64,000 bases of DNA from contig NZ_JAESVA010000004.1 in assembly GCF_020621385.1 (NCBI RefSeq), forward strand, positions 1 to 64,000. Reading direction: 5' to 3'. Position numbers and translations under genes: made by a program. A model generated the notes under the pieces. That model was not told where the DNA came from. It saw only the letters and a program-made list of their open reading frames with translations, and did no database searches. Of the stretch, positions 26,297-35,022 are shown piece by piece (position 1 is the stretch's first letter; each line of letters starts with the position of its first letter). Source of the stretch: Acidisoma cellulosilyticum. Lineage in GTDB: Bacteria > Pseudomonadota > Alphaproteobacteria > Acetobacterales > Acetobacteraceae.

Positions 26297-28966
26297 ATGG
26301 CAACGCTTGATCTGTCGATGCTGGTGGCGCGGCTCAATGACACTTGTCGAAAAAGCCTGGAATCGGCGGCGGGTTTGACGGTTTCGCGCACGCATTACAA
26401 TGTCGAATTGGAACATTGGCTGCTGCGGCTGACAGAAGCGCCAGGTAGCGATATCCCGGCGATTATGCGGCATTTCGATATTGATGCCGGGCGGGTGATC
26501 GCCGGGCTGAATGCAGTGCTTGATGGGATGAAGACCGGCAATGGCCGCGCACCGTCCCTGTCGCCCGAACTTGTGCGCATGATTAAGCAAGCCTGGCTGG
26601 TCGGTTCAATTGCGCGTGATGCGCTGACCGTTCGGTCCGCCGATGTGCTGCTCGCGATTCTGGATGATGAGTCTCTGTCATCCGCGCTGCGCCGGGCGGT
26701 GCCGCAACTGTCTCGGTTGCCGGCTGGTCTTGATCATGACCAGTTTGCCGCCGTGCTGGCGGGCAACGCGGAAGCTGATCGGGGAAGCAATCCGCGCCTC
26801 GCGACCGACGCGGCGGCGGCCGATATGCAACCGCCCGCGCCGTCAGGCCCGCATGCGGCACTGGATACCTATACGGTCGATCTCACTCGGCGAGCACGTG
26901 ACGGCGCGATCGATCCGATTGTCGGGCGTGATATTGAGATCCGTCAGATGATCGATATCCTGACACGCCGGCGACAAAACAATCCCATTCTCGTGGGTGA
27001 AGCGGGCGTTGGAAAAACCGCGGTGGTCGAGGCGCTGGCGCTGCGTGTGGCGGCCGGCGACGTGCCGCAATCCCTCGCCACCGCGTCGATCCGCACGCTC
27101 GATCTCGGCCTGCTGCAAGCGGGTGCCGGCGTGAAGGGCGAGTTCGAAAATCGTTTGCGTGGCGTCATGCGCGGTGTCGAGGCCAGCCCGTTTCCCGTCA
27201 TTCTGTTCGTGGACGAAGCCCATACGCTGGTCGGTGCCGGCGGCGCGTCGGGCACGGGTGACGCGGCCAATCTTTTGAAACCGGCTTTGGCGCGCGGACA
27301 GATCCGCATGATCGCCGCCACGACCTGGGCGGAATACAAAAAATATTTTGAGAAGGATGCCGCGCTGACGCGTCGCTTCCAGCCGGTGATCGTCGAGGAA
27401 CCGGACGAGCCCGCGGCGATCGCGATGATCCGTGGGTTGGTCGCGACCTTGGAAACCCATCATGACATCCCGATCATGGATGACGCCGTCATTGCGGCCG
27501 TGCGGCTTTCGGCCCGCTACATCCCCAGTCGCCAACTGCCGGACAAGGCGGTCAGTCTGCTGGATACGGCCTGTGCCCGTGTGGCAATGACGCAGGAGAA
27601 CCTGCCGGCGGCGCTGGAGGACGTCTCCAGGCGGTTGGGCTTGATCGTCACGGAATACGGCGTGCTGAGCCGTGAGGTGGCTCTGGGCGACGCGCATGAC
27701 GGTCGTATGGCCGATCTTGAGGAGGAGCGGGAGGCTTTGCTTGCCCGCGAGACGGAATTGATGTCGCGGTGGCAGTCCGAGCGCGCCTTGGTCGGCGATC
27801 TACGCGTCTCGCGCCAGGCATTGCTGGCCGATGCGACGGCCGGGCTGTCAGCCTTGCCCGCGGCCAGCGATTCTGCGCGCGACCGCTACCGATCATTGAG
27901 GCAAGAGCTCGGCAATTTGCAGGGCGATTACCCCCTGGTATTTCCGGTTGTTGACGCACAGGCCGTCGCTGAGGTGGTGGCAGATTGGACCGGCATTCCC
28001 GTCGGGCGCATGCGCTCGGACGAAGTCCGCACCATCCTCGACCTTCAATCCAAATTGGCGCAACGGATCGTGGGTCAGGATCACGCGCTCTCTGCCCTGA
28101 CGAAGGCGATACAGACGTCACGGGCGGGCCTGACCGATCCGCGTAAGCCGGTCGGCGTGTTTCTGATGGTCGGCACATCCGGCACAGGCAAGACCGAAAC
28201 GGCGCTCGCGCTCGCGGAATTGTTGTTCGGTGATGAGCAAACGCTGACAGTGATCAACATGTCGGAGTTCAAGGAGGAGCATAAGGTCAGCCTGCTCATG
28301 GGCAGTCCGCCCGGCTATATCGGCTATGGCGAAGGCGGCATTCTGACGGAGGCGGTCCGGCGCAGACCTTATTCCGTTATCCTGCTCGATGAGATGGAAA
28401 AGGCGCATCCTGGCGTGCAGGACATCTTCTATCAGGTCTTCGACAAGGGCCATATGATGGACGGCGAGGGACGCGCCGTCGATTTCAAGAACACCGTCAT
28501 TGTCATGACATCAAATGCCGGATCCGAAATGCTGAGCCGGCTTTTTGCCGATCCCGATACGGCGCCGGAGCCTGAATCGCTGCCGGCACTAATGCATGAC
28601 GAATTGGTGAAAACCTTTAAACCGGCCTTTCTTGGGCGCGTAAGACTTTTACCTTATCTGCCAATGACAGCGACGATATTGCGTAGCATCGTCACTCTTC
28701 AACTTGACCGCTTAACAAAAAGATTCCAAGACCGCTATGGGAGCGATCTTATCTTCGAGCCATCAGTCATCGATGCGATCGCAGAGCGTTGCACGGAGAA
28801 TGCGATAGGCGCACGTGCGATCGAAGCGATTCTGTCGGATAAGCTCTTGCCCGATCTATCGGTGCGTATGCTGGGGCAGATGTCGGACAAGCACATGATC
28901 GAGACGGTGGTTGTTGACTTGGATGTTAACGGCGCATTTCGATACGCGATGAACCGCGTATCCTGA
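26297..28966 (+). CDS. clpV: T6SS sheath-recycling AAA+ ATPase ClpV (TssH)
   Basis: 889 aa. The N-terminal ClpN domain (1-160) is followed by AAA1 with Walker A GEAGVGKT at 234-241 and FVDEAHTLVGAGG, a middle helical region, and AAA2 with Walker A VGTSGTGKTETA near 625 and ILLDEMEKAHPG. The start MATLDLSMLVARLNDTCRKSLE fits ClpV rather than ClpB. ClpV disassembles contracted TssBC sheath for reuse. It heads a plus-strand unit with hcp 13 bp downstream. Confidence 0.95.
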   Translation: MATLDLSMLVARLNDTCRKSLESAAGLTVSRTHYNVELEHWLLRLTEAPGSDIPAIMRHFDIDAGRVIAGLNAVLDGMKTGNGRAPSLSPELVRMIKQAWLVGSIARDALTVRSADVLLAILDDESLSSALRRAVPQLSRLPAGLDHDQFAAVLAGNAEADRGSNPRLATDAAAADMQPPAPSGPHAALDTYTVDLTRRARDGAIDPIVGRDIEIRQMIDILTRRRQNNPILVGEAGVGKTAVVEALALRVAAGDVPQSLATASIRTLDLGLLQAGAGVKGEFENRLRGVMRGVEASPFPVILFVDEAHTLVGAGGASGTGDAANLLKPALARGQIRMIAATTWAEYKKYFEKDAALTRRFQPVIVEEPDEPAAIAMIRGLVATLETHHDIPIMDDAVIAAVRLSARYIPSRQLPDKAVSLLDTACARVAMTQENLPAALEDVSRRLGLIVTEYGVLSREVALGDAHDGRMADLEEEREALLARETELMSRWQSERALVGDLRVSRQALLADATAGLSALPAASDSARDRYRSLRQELGNLQGDYPLVFPVVDAQAVAEVVADWTGIPVGRMRSDEVRTILDLQSKLAQRIVGQDHALSALTKAIQTSRAGLTDPRKPVGVFLMVGTSGTGKTETALALAELLFGDEQTLTVINMSEFKEEHKVSLLMGSPPGYIGYGEGGILTEAVRRRPYSVILLDEMEKAHPGVQDIFYQVFDKGHMMDGEGRAVDFKNTVIVMTSNAGSEMLSRLFADPDTAPEPESLPALMHDELVKTFKPAFLGRVRLLPYLPMTATILRSIVTLQLDRLTKRFQDRYGSDLIFEPSVIDAIAERCTENAIGARAIEAILSDKLLPDLSVRMLGQMSDKHMIETVVVDLDVNGAFRYAMNRVS

Positions 28967-28979
28967 AACAGGAGCTTAC

Positions 28980-29456
28980 ATGGCGATTTATATGCAATTC
29001 CCGGGCTGTGACGGCGACGTTACGGAATCCGGCCATACCAGCTGGATCGAACTGACCGGCTTCCAGTGGGGCGTCGGGCGCGGCATTTCCAGCGATGTCG
29101 GTTCCTCGGCCGAACGTGAATCGACCGCACCGCAGGTCGATGAAGTGACGGTCAATAAGGACAATGACATTGCAACCGGAAAGCTGATGACGCAGGCACT
29201 GTCTGGGCACGGCGCCACCGTTCAGATCGATTTTACCCGCACCTATAAGGAGACGCAGGAAATCTATCTGACGCTTATCCTGACAAACACCATCATCAGC
29301 CATTACAGCCACCAGTCCCGCGGCGACCGCCCGAGCGAAACCATGGCGCTGAATTTCACGAAGGTTCAGTTTACCACGAACCAGATGTCGGCCGATGGCA
29401 CTCAGGGCAGCCCGGATCACGTCATCTATGATCTGTCCACCGCGCAGACGTCCTAG
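28980..29456 (+). CDS. hcp: T6SS tube protein Hcp
   Basis: 158 aa, usual Hcp length. It begins MAIYMQFPGCDGDVTESGHTS-like (Hcp1 family) and contains WIELTGFQWGVGRGISS, SAERESTAPQVDEVTVNK and YLTLILTNTIISHYS. Hexameric Hcp rings form the inner tube and can carry effectors in the pore. AGGAG lies six bases before the ATG. It is only 13 bp after clpV and is followed by a strong hairpin at 29481-29508. Confidence 0.95.
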   Translation: MAIYMQFPGCDGDVTESGHTSWIELTGFQWGVGRGISSDVGSSAERESTAPQVDEVTVNKDNDIATGKLMTQALSGHGATVQIDFTRTYKETQEIYLTLILTNTIISHYSHQSRGDRPSETMALNFTKVQFTTNQMSADGTQGSPDHVIYDLSTAQTS

Positions 29457-29480
29457 TTTCCTTAGCCTTTATCGATGTGC

Positions 29481-29508
29481 GGGGTGGGTGCCTTCGGGTG
29501 CCCACCCC
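29481..29508 (+). terminator. UUCG-loop hairpin after hcp
   Basis: A 12 bp stem (two G-T wobbles) closed by a TTCG tetraloop, 25 bp after the hcp stop. There is no T-tract after it, so it is either a weak terminator or an mRNA-stabilising 3' end. It would set high hcp expression apart from the next gene. Confidence 0.6.
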
Positions 29509-29568
29509 ACGCCCATTATTCCCGTCCAGCCGCTTTCGTCGGTGGCCGCAGCAGAGCGAGAGCGGAGT

Positions 29569-30735
29569 ATGGAACCAAAGAAATTCGACTTCACGAAGGG
29601 ACTTGTGAAGCCGCGCACGTTTCATTTGCCCTTCGCACCTGACAAGGAAGCGCAGAAGCTGGCACTGAAGAAGTCGGGGCAAGGGGATCTTGATCTCTAT
29701 GATTTTATCTCCGAGGCCCTGGCGGCGGGGATGGCGGCATCCGGCTATGGGATCGAACATGCCTTTAAGGCGACGGCCTATATCCCGAAAATCGCCCTCG
29801 ACGGCATAAAATTCGACCATATGCGCGGGAAGGAGGGCGGTGTTGATAACACGTCCAAAAAAATGAATCCATTGCTGCCGCTGACGGAAGGCAAAAGTCC
29901 GGTCACGCACAAATATCTCATGTCCCGCCGACTGAAGAAAGTTGGCGGCAATGTTCTTCAAGGTGTCAGCAGCGCGCTCAGCGCGGCGCCCCCCACGGCG
30001 GTCAATATTCCGGGCACAATCTATCACGGACAGGCGCTTATTCTAACCGGCATTCACGTCGCGCGATTGGAATATATTTCCAAAAAATACACGACGGCGG
30101 TGCAGGGCGACGCCAATCTGGTCCGCGACTGGTGCCAACTCATCCGGACGATGAAAGGTATCAAAACCGCCGTTCGCGGTGCGTCGCTGGTTGGGTCCAT
30201 CATTCCCCATGCATCCATTCCGACGTCGATCGCGACCTCGGTTGCGAAGATGGGGATCAAATTGACCGCAACGGGAGCCTGCTATGCGGCGGCAGCCCAT
30301 TTGCAACTCATGGCCTATCGCGAGCAAGGCTATGACGTTGTGAGAACGGGCAGCACGACGCAACCTTCGTCGAGCGCCCCGTCATCCTATACGAGATCAT
30401 CCTTGTCCCCGGCGTCAGGCTCCCGCACACGCTCCTTCACGCCGATGCCGACCATCCCTGAGAACAGCGTTTGGCCGACGCCGAAACCGCCAGGCGCCCG
30501 CGCACCGGCGTTCACGCCTATGCCGACCATTCCGGAAGACAGTGTTTGGCCGGCAAGGCAAAATACCACCTTTGCCCAGAGGACAGGGCCGGATGCAGGG
30601 CCTGCATCCAGCATCATCTGGGAGATTTTCACCAAGCGCGGCGCGACAAGGTTGTTGGGGCGCTATGACGTGGCGTCGATCATCGCTGAGCCGGCGGGTT
30701 GGATGGCGCTCGCTGACAAACTTCTTTTGATCTGA
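29569..30735 (+). CDS. Unknown hcp-linked protein, candidate T6SS effector
   Basis: 388 aa from the ATG at 29569; the frame to 29395 overlaps hcp and is rejected. No family recognised. It begins MEPKKFDFTKGLVKPRTFHLPF, without a signal peptide. Residues about 120-260 are helical and moderately hydrophobic, with IYHGQALILTGIHVARLEYI and SLVGSIIPHASIPTSIATSVA. The segment about 262-335 is Pro/Ser/Thr-rich and contains two copies of FTPMPTIPE(N/D)SVWP at residues 290-303 and 315-328. The last 50 residues (IIWEIFTKRGATRLLGRYD) look folded again. Being in the clpV-hcp unit and lacking secretion signals, it is a candidate Hcp- or VgrG-delivered cargo. No immunity gene on the same strand follows; the next gene converges. 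Confidence 0.6.
   Translation: MEPKKFDFTKGLVKPRTFHLPFAPDKEAQKLALKKSGQGDLDLYDFISEALAAGMAASGYGIEHAFKATAYIPKIALDGIKFDHMRGKEGGVDNTSKKMNPLLPLTEGKSPVTHKYLMSRRLKKVGGNVLQGVSSALSAAPPTAVNIPGTIYHGQALILTGIHVARLEYISKKYTTAVQGDANLVRDWCQLIRTMKGIKTAVRGASLVGSIIPHASIPTSIATSVAKMGIKLTATGACYAAAAHLQLMAYREQGYDVVRTGSTTQPSSSAPSSYTRSSLSPASGSRTRSFTPMPTIPENSVWPTPKPPGARAPAFTPMPTIPEDSVWPARQNTTFAQRTGPDAGPASSIIWEIFTKRGATRLLGRYDVASIIAEPAGWMALADKLLLI
30436..30552 (+). repeat. Two copies of a 42 bp proline-motif repeat
   Basis: Copies at 30436-30477 and 30511-30552, start-to-start 75 bp. They encode FTPMPTIPENSVWP and FTPMPTIPEDSVWP. The DNA copies differ mostly at third codon positions, so the peptide is being kept while the DNA drifts. 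Confidence 0.85.
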
Positions 30736-30780
30736 TATCCCCGGCCTGGCAGGCGAGCCCGTACTATCTACCGGCCTGTC

Positions 30781-32277
30781 CTAATTGCGGGGGACGAAAA
30801 CAGAATAAAATTGTGTGACCAGAATTGGTCTATATTGGCTCAACAGCGTGTGGAGAAATCTTCCAGAGAAGCGGACGGTTTTTCTATGCGCGATTGATGC
30901 GGCATCGACCGCGCCATCGAGCTGGATCATGGCGTAACGATGGTCATCGAGCATCGTCAGGATGGTGCTTTCTTTGAGTTGGCCGGTCAGGATTTGGTCG
31001 TGCGTATAATAGGGGTCAAGGTCCATCGGCTTGTCAGCGTCGTAACAAAGCAACAGATCTTCACAGATGGCCGCGCCTGGCGTCGATAGCAGACTTGCGG
31101 TGGCTTGGCGCGCGGCTTTCGTCTCTTCAGTCAAGCGAAGCTGGGCGACACAATCGCCGTGAACCCGAGACGGTATGGTTGCGATAACGGACAAAGTGGC
31201 AATCACGAGAGCGGCCTGGAAAGATTTCCTTGCACGCGGATTTTGCCTCAGCTGACCTTCCAACCGACAAATTCCAACCACGCAGGTTAGAAGGCTGGCG
31301 ATCAAGGCCGGATAAAATATGTTGGACGCGACGCCATCGCCACCAGAAAAATAGACCGAGGCGATATGGGTAGAAATCAGCATGGTGAACAGAAGACTTC
31401 GGAAAGGCGTGGTCTTTTCGCGCAGCAACACCACCACGCCGATCACAAGAAAAATCAGGAAGTGTACCAGATAGTGGAGTGTTTCCTTGCTAAGGTTATG
31501 CCAGCTATAGGCACGTGGATGTAACAATTCCGCTAAAAAATGCGGGCCATCCAAATACGAGGATAGCGCCAGCAAAAGCACCGCAGCGCCCATGCCCCCG
31601 ATGATGAACACCACGAAACCACGCCAGTTCCGTGTGATGAGGAGATGGATGCAGATGCTGAAGGGAAAAACGATCAGATCATGTTTTATGAATAGGCTGA
31701 CAGCAAAAGCGATTGCCGATAGCAAGGGCCAGAAAATGCTCTTGGGCGCTTTCACGTAAGCGAATATGCCAAAAGTGCTGACTGCCAGGCTCAGCAATTC
31801 AGGGTCGTTGGAAGCGCGTCCGACACCGAAGAATGAGGCAAGCGATGCAAATAGGCAAAGCCCGGCGTAAAGGGCGCCGGCCCGCGAGCCCGTGACAATC
31901 CGGACGATGCCACCGACCAGTCCCGATGTCATCATGAGGGAGACAAGGCAAACGATGCGGCCCGCCAGCACCATATGCTGCTTTACCCCTCCCAGAAGGC
32001 CAATGATATGGAAGGACAGGAAGGGATAGTTCGTGGTCCATAGCGTTGGGTGGTTGCCGTACAGTGGCTGGCCCTCAACCGTCATCCATTGGCGATAGGC
32101 GTTCCAACCTTCATTGTAATTGTTGGACGGAAACGCCCCGATGTTCAAAAGAGGAAACCAGGCCGTTGCGATGACGCAGCAGGCCATTGCCGTGATAACC
32201 ACCGTCCAGAGCGCGCCTGCTTTTGCGACAGATAGCGGAGACTCGGCCCCTTTGCCGCTTAGGTCTAAGGACGGCAT
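30781..32277 (-). CDS. Multi-pass membrane protein, GT-C glycosyltransferase-like
   Basis: 498 aa with about ten hydrophobic helices, starting with ALWTVVITAMACCVIATAW (about 22-41). The first loop contains NEGWNAYRQW, an acidic residue in the position where GT-C (PMT/ArnT-type, GT39 or GT83) enzymes carry their catalytic Asp/Glu. The remaining sequence alternates short loops with helices and ends in a soluble C-terminal domain of about 120 residues. It may transfer a lipid-linked sugar at the periplasmic face. It converges on the T6SS candidate effector (45 bp apart). Family assignment rests on topology and the loop motif only. Confidence 0.6.
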   Translation of the reverse strand: MPSLDLSGKGAESPLSVAKAGALWTVVITAMACCVIATAWFPLLNIGAFPSNNYNEGWNAYRQWMTVEGQPLYGNHPTLWTTNYPFLSFHIIGLLGGVKQHMVLAGRIVCLVSLMMTSGLVGGIVRIVTGSRAGALYAGLCLFASLASFFGVGRASNDPELLSLAVSTFGIFAYVKAPKSIFWPLLSAIAFAVSLFIKHDLIVFPFSICIHLLITRNWRGFVVFIIGGMGAAVLLLALSSYLDGPHFLAELLHPRAYSWHNLSKETLHYLVHFLIFLVIGVVVLLREKTTPFRSLLFTMLISTHIASVYFSGGDGVASNIFYPALIASLLTCVVGICRLEGQLRQNPRARKSFQAALVIATLSVIATIPSRVHGDCVAQLRLTEETKAARQATASLLSTPGAAICEDLLLCYDADKPMDLDPYYTHDQILTGQLKESTILTMLDDHRYAMIQLDGAVDAASIAHRKTVRFSGRFLHTLLSQYRPILVTQFYSVFVPRN

Positions 32278-32571
32278 GGCTCAAACGGACTCCGGACGTT
32301 TCTGCTGCCTTTCGCCTTCGGCGACCGCGACACTTATGTCAACCATATCGACCGGCCGCTTGGTGAATCCGGCGCGCCCCGCTGGTCGCGCAGCAGACTG
32401 TCGCCGCTTGGTTGAAGCCTAAGGCCGAGCACATGGGCTTGTTTGCCAAGCTTGGCTATATCTTGGCCTGGTCGCCGGCTAGAGTTATCGGTCAGTCAGA
32501 CCGTCATGGCGTTTAGGCACGGAAATCCCGGGCTAGCCCCCCCTCAACCATGATTTATGCAGGTGCCGTCC
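32278..32571. other. Intergenic region, no gene found
   Basis: 294 bp between the divergent glycosyltransferase-like genes. I found no ORF with family features, no hairpin and no clear operator. The sequence reads like eroded coding DNA (no long AT-rich block), but I cannot name a parent gene. The last 20 bp hold an AGGTG site for the next gene. Confidence 0.3.
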
Positions 32572-33561
32572 ATGTCGATCCCAGCCGTTGTGCATTTCTG
32601 CTGGATTGGACCGCGCCTCTCCTGGGCCTCCGTCTTTGCTCTGCTCTCCGCAGCGGAGTGCGGCGAATTGGCGGAGGTGGTTCTGCATCATACGCATGCG
32701 CTGGAGGATTGCCCGGAATTAGGCGCGTTGAGGTCTCACCAGGGCGTTCGGCTCTCACGGATCGATCCATTGGCCGTATTGGCGCAAGCCGGCGAAGCTT
32801 TGGGTCCGGGCAAGAGCGAGGCCTTGGCGGCAATGTATGGCCGGCTTGATAGCCCGGTCGTCAGGAGCGATATTCTCCGCGCCGCTGTCCTGTTCATCGA
32901 GGGTGGCGTGTATTTGGACCTCGACACAATCACGACCCAGTCTTTGCGGCCGCTGCTGCAAGCGCCGTTTTTTGTCGGCTGCGAGTATGTGGTCTGGCCA
33001 GGTGCTGCCCTGCAAAACCGTACCCCATCCTTACTCATCAGGCAGGTCGGTCTTGATCTTATGCGCAAGGTTTTGCGCTCGCTGCCCGGCGGATGGCGGG
33101 CTTTCCGCGTCATTCAGGGGCTCTATTTTCGGAATGTGAACAACGCGGTGATGGGCGCGGAGGCGGGCGCGCCGCTTCTCGCCGCTTATCTTCTTGCCAT
33201 GTTGGAGGTTCCTTCCGAACGCCAAGCGCTTCCCTATGCGCTAGGGCCGCATCTTTTGCAGGCTGTTATCCAACGCAAGCCCGGTACGGATCTTGTTGTT
33301 CATCCGCCGGAGACCTTCTCTCCGCTGCCCCCGGAAATCTCCGAGCATTGGTTTCGTATTGGCCGCCTCGGAACGGTCGGAGCTGCGCTTACGGAAGAGA
33401 CGCGCTTGGTCCATTGGTATGCCTCGATCCGGACGGCGGCATCAGTGGCGGATATCAACCCAGCTTACATTCAAGAGAACCGGCAAAGGCAAATGTACAG
33501 TCAGTTAGTGTATGCGAAGCTCGGCCATCTGCCGCAGCTTTTTCCGTCAAACACAGCATAA
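32572..33561 (+). CDS. DXD-type glycosyltransferase
   Basis: 329 aa from the ATG at 32572, which has AGGTG seven bases upstream; an ATG at 32557 adds five residues. The start IPAVVHFCWIGPRLSWAS and the central VRSDILRAAVLFIEGGVYLDLDTI are typical of the Gly_transf_sug (OCH1/capsular polysaccharide synthesis) family; the DLD is the metal-binding DXD motif. Such enzymes use nucleotide sugars to extend surface glycans. It is followed by a long gap and then the inositol operon, so its partners are not evident. Confidence 0.8.
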   Translation: MSIPAVVHFCWIGPRLSWASVFALLSAAECGELAEVVLHHTHALEDCPELGALRSHQGVRLSRIDPLAVLAQAGEALGPGKSEALAAMYGRLDSPVVRSDILRAAVLFIEGGVYLDLDTITTQSLRPLLQAPFFVGCEYVVWPGAALQNRTPSLLIRQVGLDLMRKVLRSLPGGWRAFRVIQGLYFRNVNNAVMGAEAGAPLLAAYLLAMLEVPSERQALPYALGPHLLQAVIQRKPGTDLVVHPPETFSPLPPEISEHWFRIGRLGTVGAALTEETRLVHWYASIRTAASVADINPAYIQENRQRQMYSQLVYAKLGHLPQLFPSNTA

Positions 33562-33879
33562 TAGACTGAGTGTCGGGGAGGAGGACGACATCATTCGGCG
33601 CAAGGTCGCTCATTGAATTTGTCATAAATCATTCTCCAAATTGTAGCATTTCGCGGCAATCTGGAGGTGGTTGTATGTTACGTTTTCTTTGCAAAAGATT
33701 TTACGGGCACTCTCTTTGGTGCGGTCGCTATCCTAGCTATTGCAATTTTGCCATAAACTGAAGCTGTTGCGGGATGTCCAAGGCGATCGCTCAAAACAGC
33801 AGACCCGGTTGGCTAGCCTTTTTACCGATAGGCTTGCGGTTCGTCTCATCCGCAAGGTTTTAGAATAAGGTAATTTACG
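33562..33879. other. AT-rich intergenic region before ino1
   Basis: 318 bp, lower GC than its surroundings. It probably contains the promoter of the inositol operon; AAGG lies nine bases before the ino1 ATG. A short hydrophobic frame (33667-33756) is listed separately. No operator palindrome or T-rich terminator was recognised. Confidence 0.4.
33667..33756 (+). CDS. Possible 29-residue hydrophobic peptide
   Basis: Open frame from GTG at 33667 to TAA. The product ends in a run of small and hydrophobic residues (FTGTLFGAVAILAIAILP) preceded by FFAK, which looks like a single membrane helix. A second overlapping frame starts at an ATG at 33675 behind GGAGG and gives a basic, Cys-rich 28-mer. 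Neither has a known family. This may be chance in an AT-rich region. Confidence 0.2.
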   Translation: MVVCYVFFAKDFTGTLFGAVAILAIAILP

Positions 33880-35022
33880 ATGGCATTAGGCGGCATCCGC
33901 ATTGCGATTGCGGGAATTGGTAACTGCGCGAGCGCGCTCATCCAGGGCATTCACTATTACACGCCGGAACGGTGCCGTGAGGGTGTCCATGGCCTGATGC
34001 ATACGGAGATCGGGGGTTATCATCCCTACGACATCCACGTCGTCGCGGCTTTCGACGTCGACGCGCGCAAAGTGGGCCAGGATGTGAGCCGCGCGATTTT
34101 TGCCAAGCCGAATTGCACGACCGTATTCGAGAGCGAGATACCGCTGAGCGGCGTCATGGTCCAGATGGGTGCCGTGCTGGACGGAATCTCCGAGCATATG
34201 GCGACCTATGCTGAGGACCGCACCTTCATCCGTGCCGCAGCACAGGAGCCGACGAAAGCCGAAGTTGTGGAAGCACTGCGCCAGAGCGGCGCCGAGATCC
34301 TTTTGAATTACATGCCCGTGGGCTCGGAACGGGCCGCGCGCTTCTATGCAGAATGCGCCTTGGAAGCCGGAATCGCCTTCATCAACAATATGCCCGTCTT
34401 CATCGCGAGCGACAGAGATTTCGCCGCGCGATTCAAAGCGCGCAACCTGCCGATCATCGGTGACGACATAAAATCCCAGCTTGGCGCGACCATTGTCCAC
34501 CGTGTCTTGACGGATCTTTTCGTCAAAAGGGGCGTGAAGCTGCTGCGGACCTACCAGCTCAACACCGGCGGCAATACCGACTTCCTTAATATGAAGAATC
34601 AGGAGCGTCTGGCCTCGAAGAAGACGTCCAAGACGGAAGCGGTTCAGGCCGCGACCGCGCGGCGTATGGCGGACGAGAATATTCATGTGGGCCCGAGTGA
34701 CTACGTGCCCTGGCAGAATGACAATAAGGTGGCCTTCATTCGTCTGGAGGGCCAGCTTTTCGGAGAGGTCCCGATGAATCTGGAGGTGAGGCTTTCCGTG
34801 GAAGACTCGCCAAATTCGGCGGGCACGGTCATCGACATGATCCGTTGCTGCAAGCTGGCGCTGGAAAGCGGCATGGGTGGCGTGCTGGAAGCCCCTTGCG
34901 CCTATTTCTGCAAACACCCGCCTGTACAGTACAATGATGACCTGGCCTTCAGAATGGTTGACGAGTTCATCCGTGCCACATCCGCGGCGTCCCGCACGGT
35001 TAAGGACCTCGCTCCGGCATGA
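33880..35022 (+). CDS. ino1: Inositol-3-phosphate synthase
   Basis: 380 aa, bacterial (actinobacterial-type) length. It converts glucose 6-phosphate to 1L-myo-inositol 3-phosphate with NAD. The Rossmann motif is GIGNCASALIQGIHYY near residue 11; GDDIKSQLGATIVHR and LNTGGNTDFLN are the family's catalytic and NAD-contact blocks, and the Lys of DDIKS is present. It is the first gene of an operon; its TGA overlaps the next ATG by 4 bp. The enzyme supplies inositol phosphate for the two downstream genes. Confidence 0.94.
   Translation: MALGGIRIAIAGIGNCASALIQGIHYYTPERCREGVHGLMHTEIGGYHPYDIHVVAAFDVDARKVGQDVSRAIFAKPNCTTVFESEIPLSGVMVQMGAVLDGISEHMATYAEDRTFIRAAAQEPTKAEVVEALRQSGAEILLNYMPVGSERAARFYAECALEAGIAFINNMPVFIASDRDFAARFKARNLPIIGDDIKSQLGATIVHRVLTDLFVKRGVKLLRTYQLNTGGNTDFLNMKNQERLASKKTSKTEAVQAATARRMADENIHVGPSDYVPWQNDNKVAFIRLEGQLFGEVPMNLEVRLSVEDSPNSAGTVIDMIRCCKLALESGMGGVLEAPCAYFCKHPPVQYNDDLAFRMVDEFIRATSAASRTVKDLAPA

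Noticed and set aside
29395-29568. Upstream extension of the hcp-linked gene
   Set aside because: It overlaps hcp in another frame and lacks a ribosome site; the ATG at 29569 is preferred.
32278-32571. Pseudogene or insertion-sequence remnant
   Set aside because: No recognisable transposase fragment, terminal repeats or target duplication could be found.
33570-33761. 63-codon ORF before ino1
   Set aside because: Composition is odd and no motif is present; only a short sub-frame was kept as a possible peptide.
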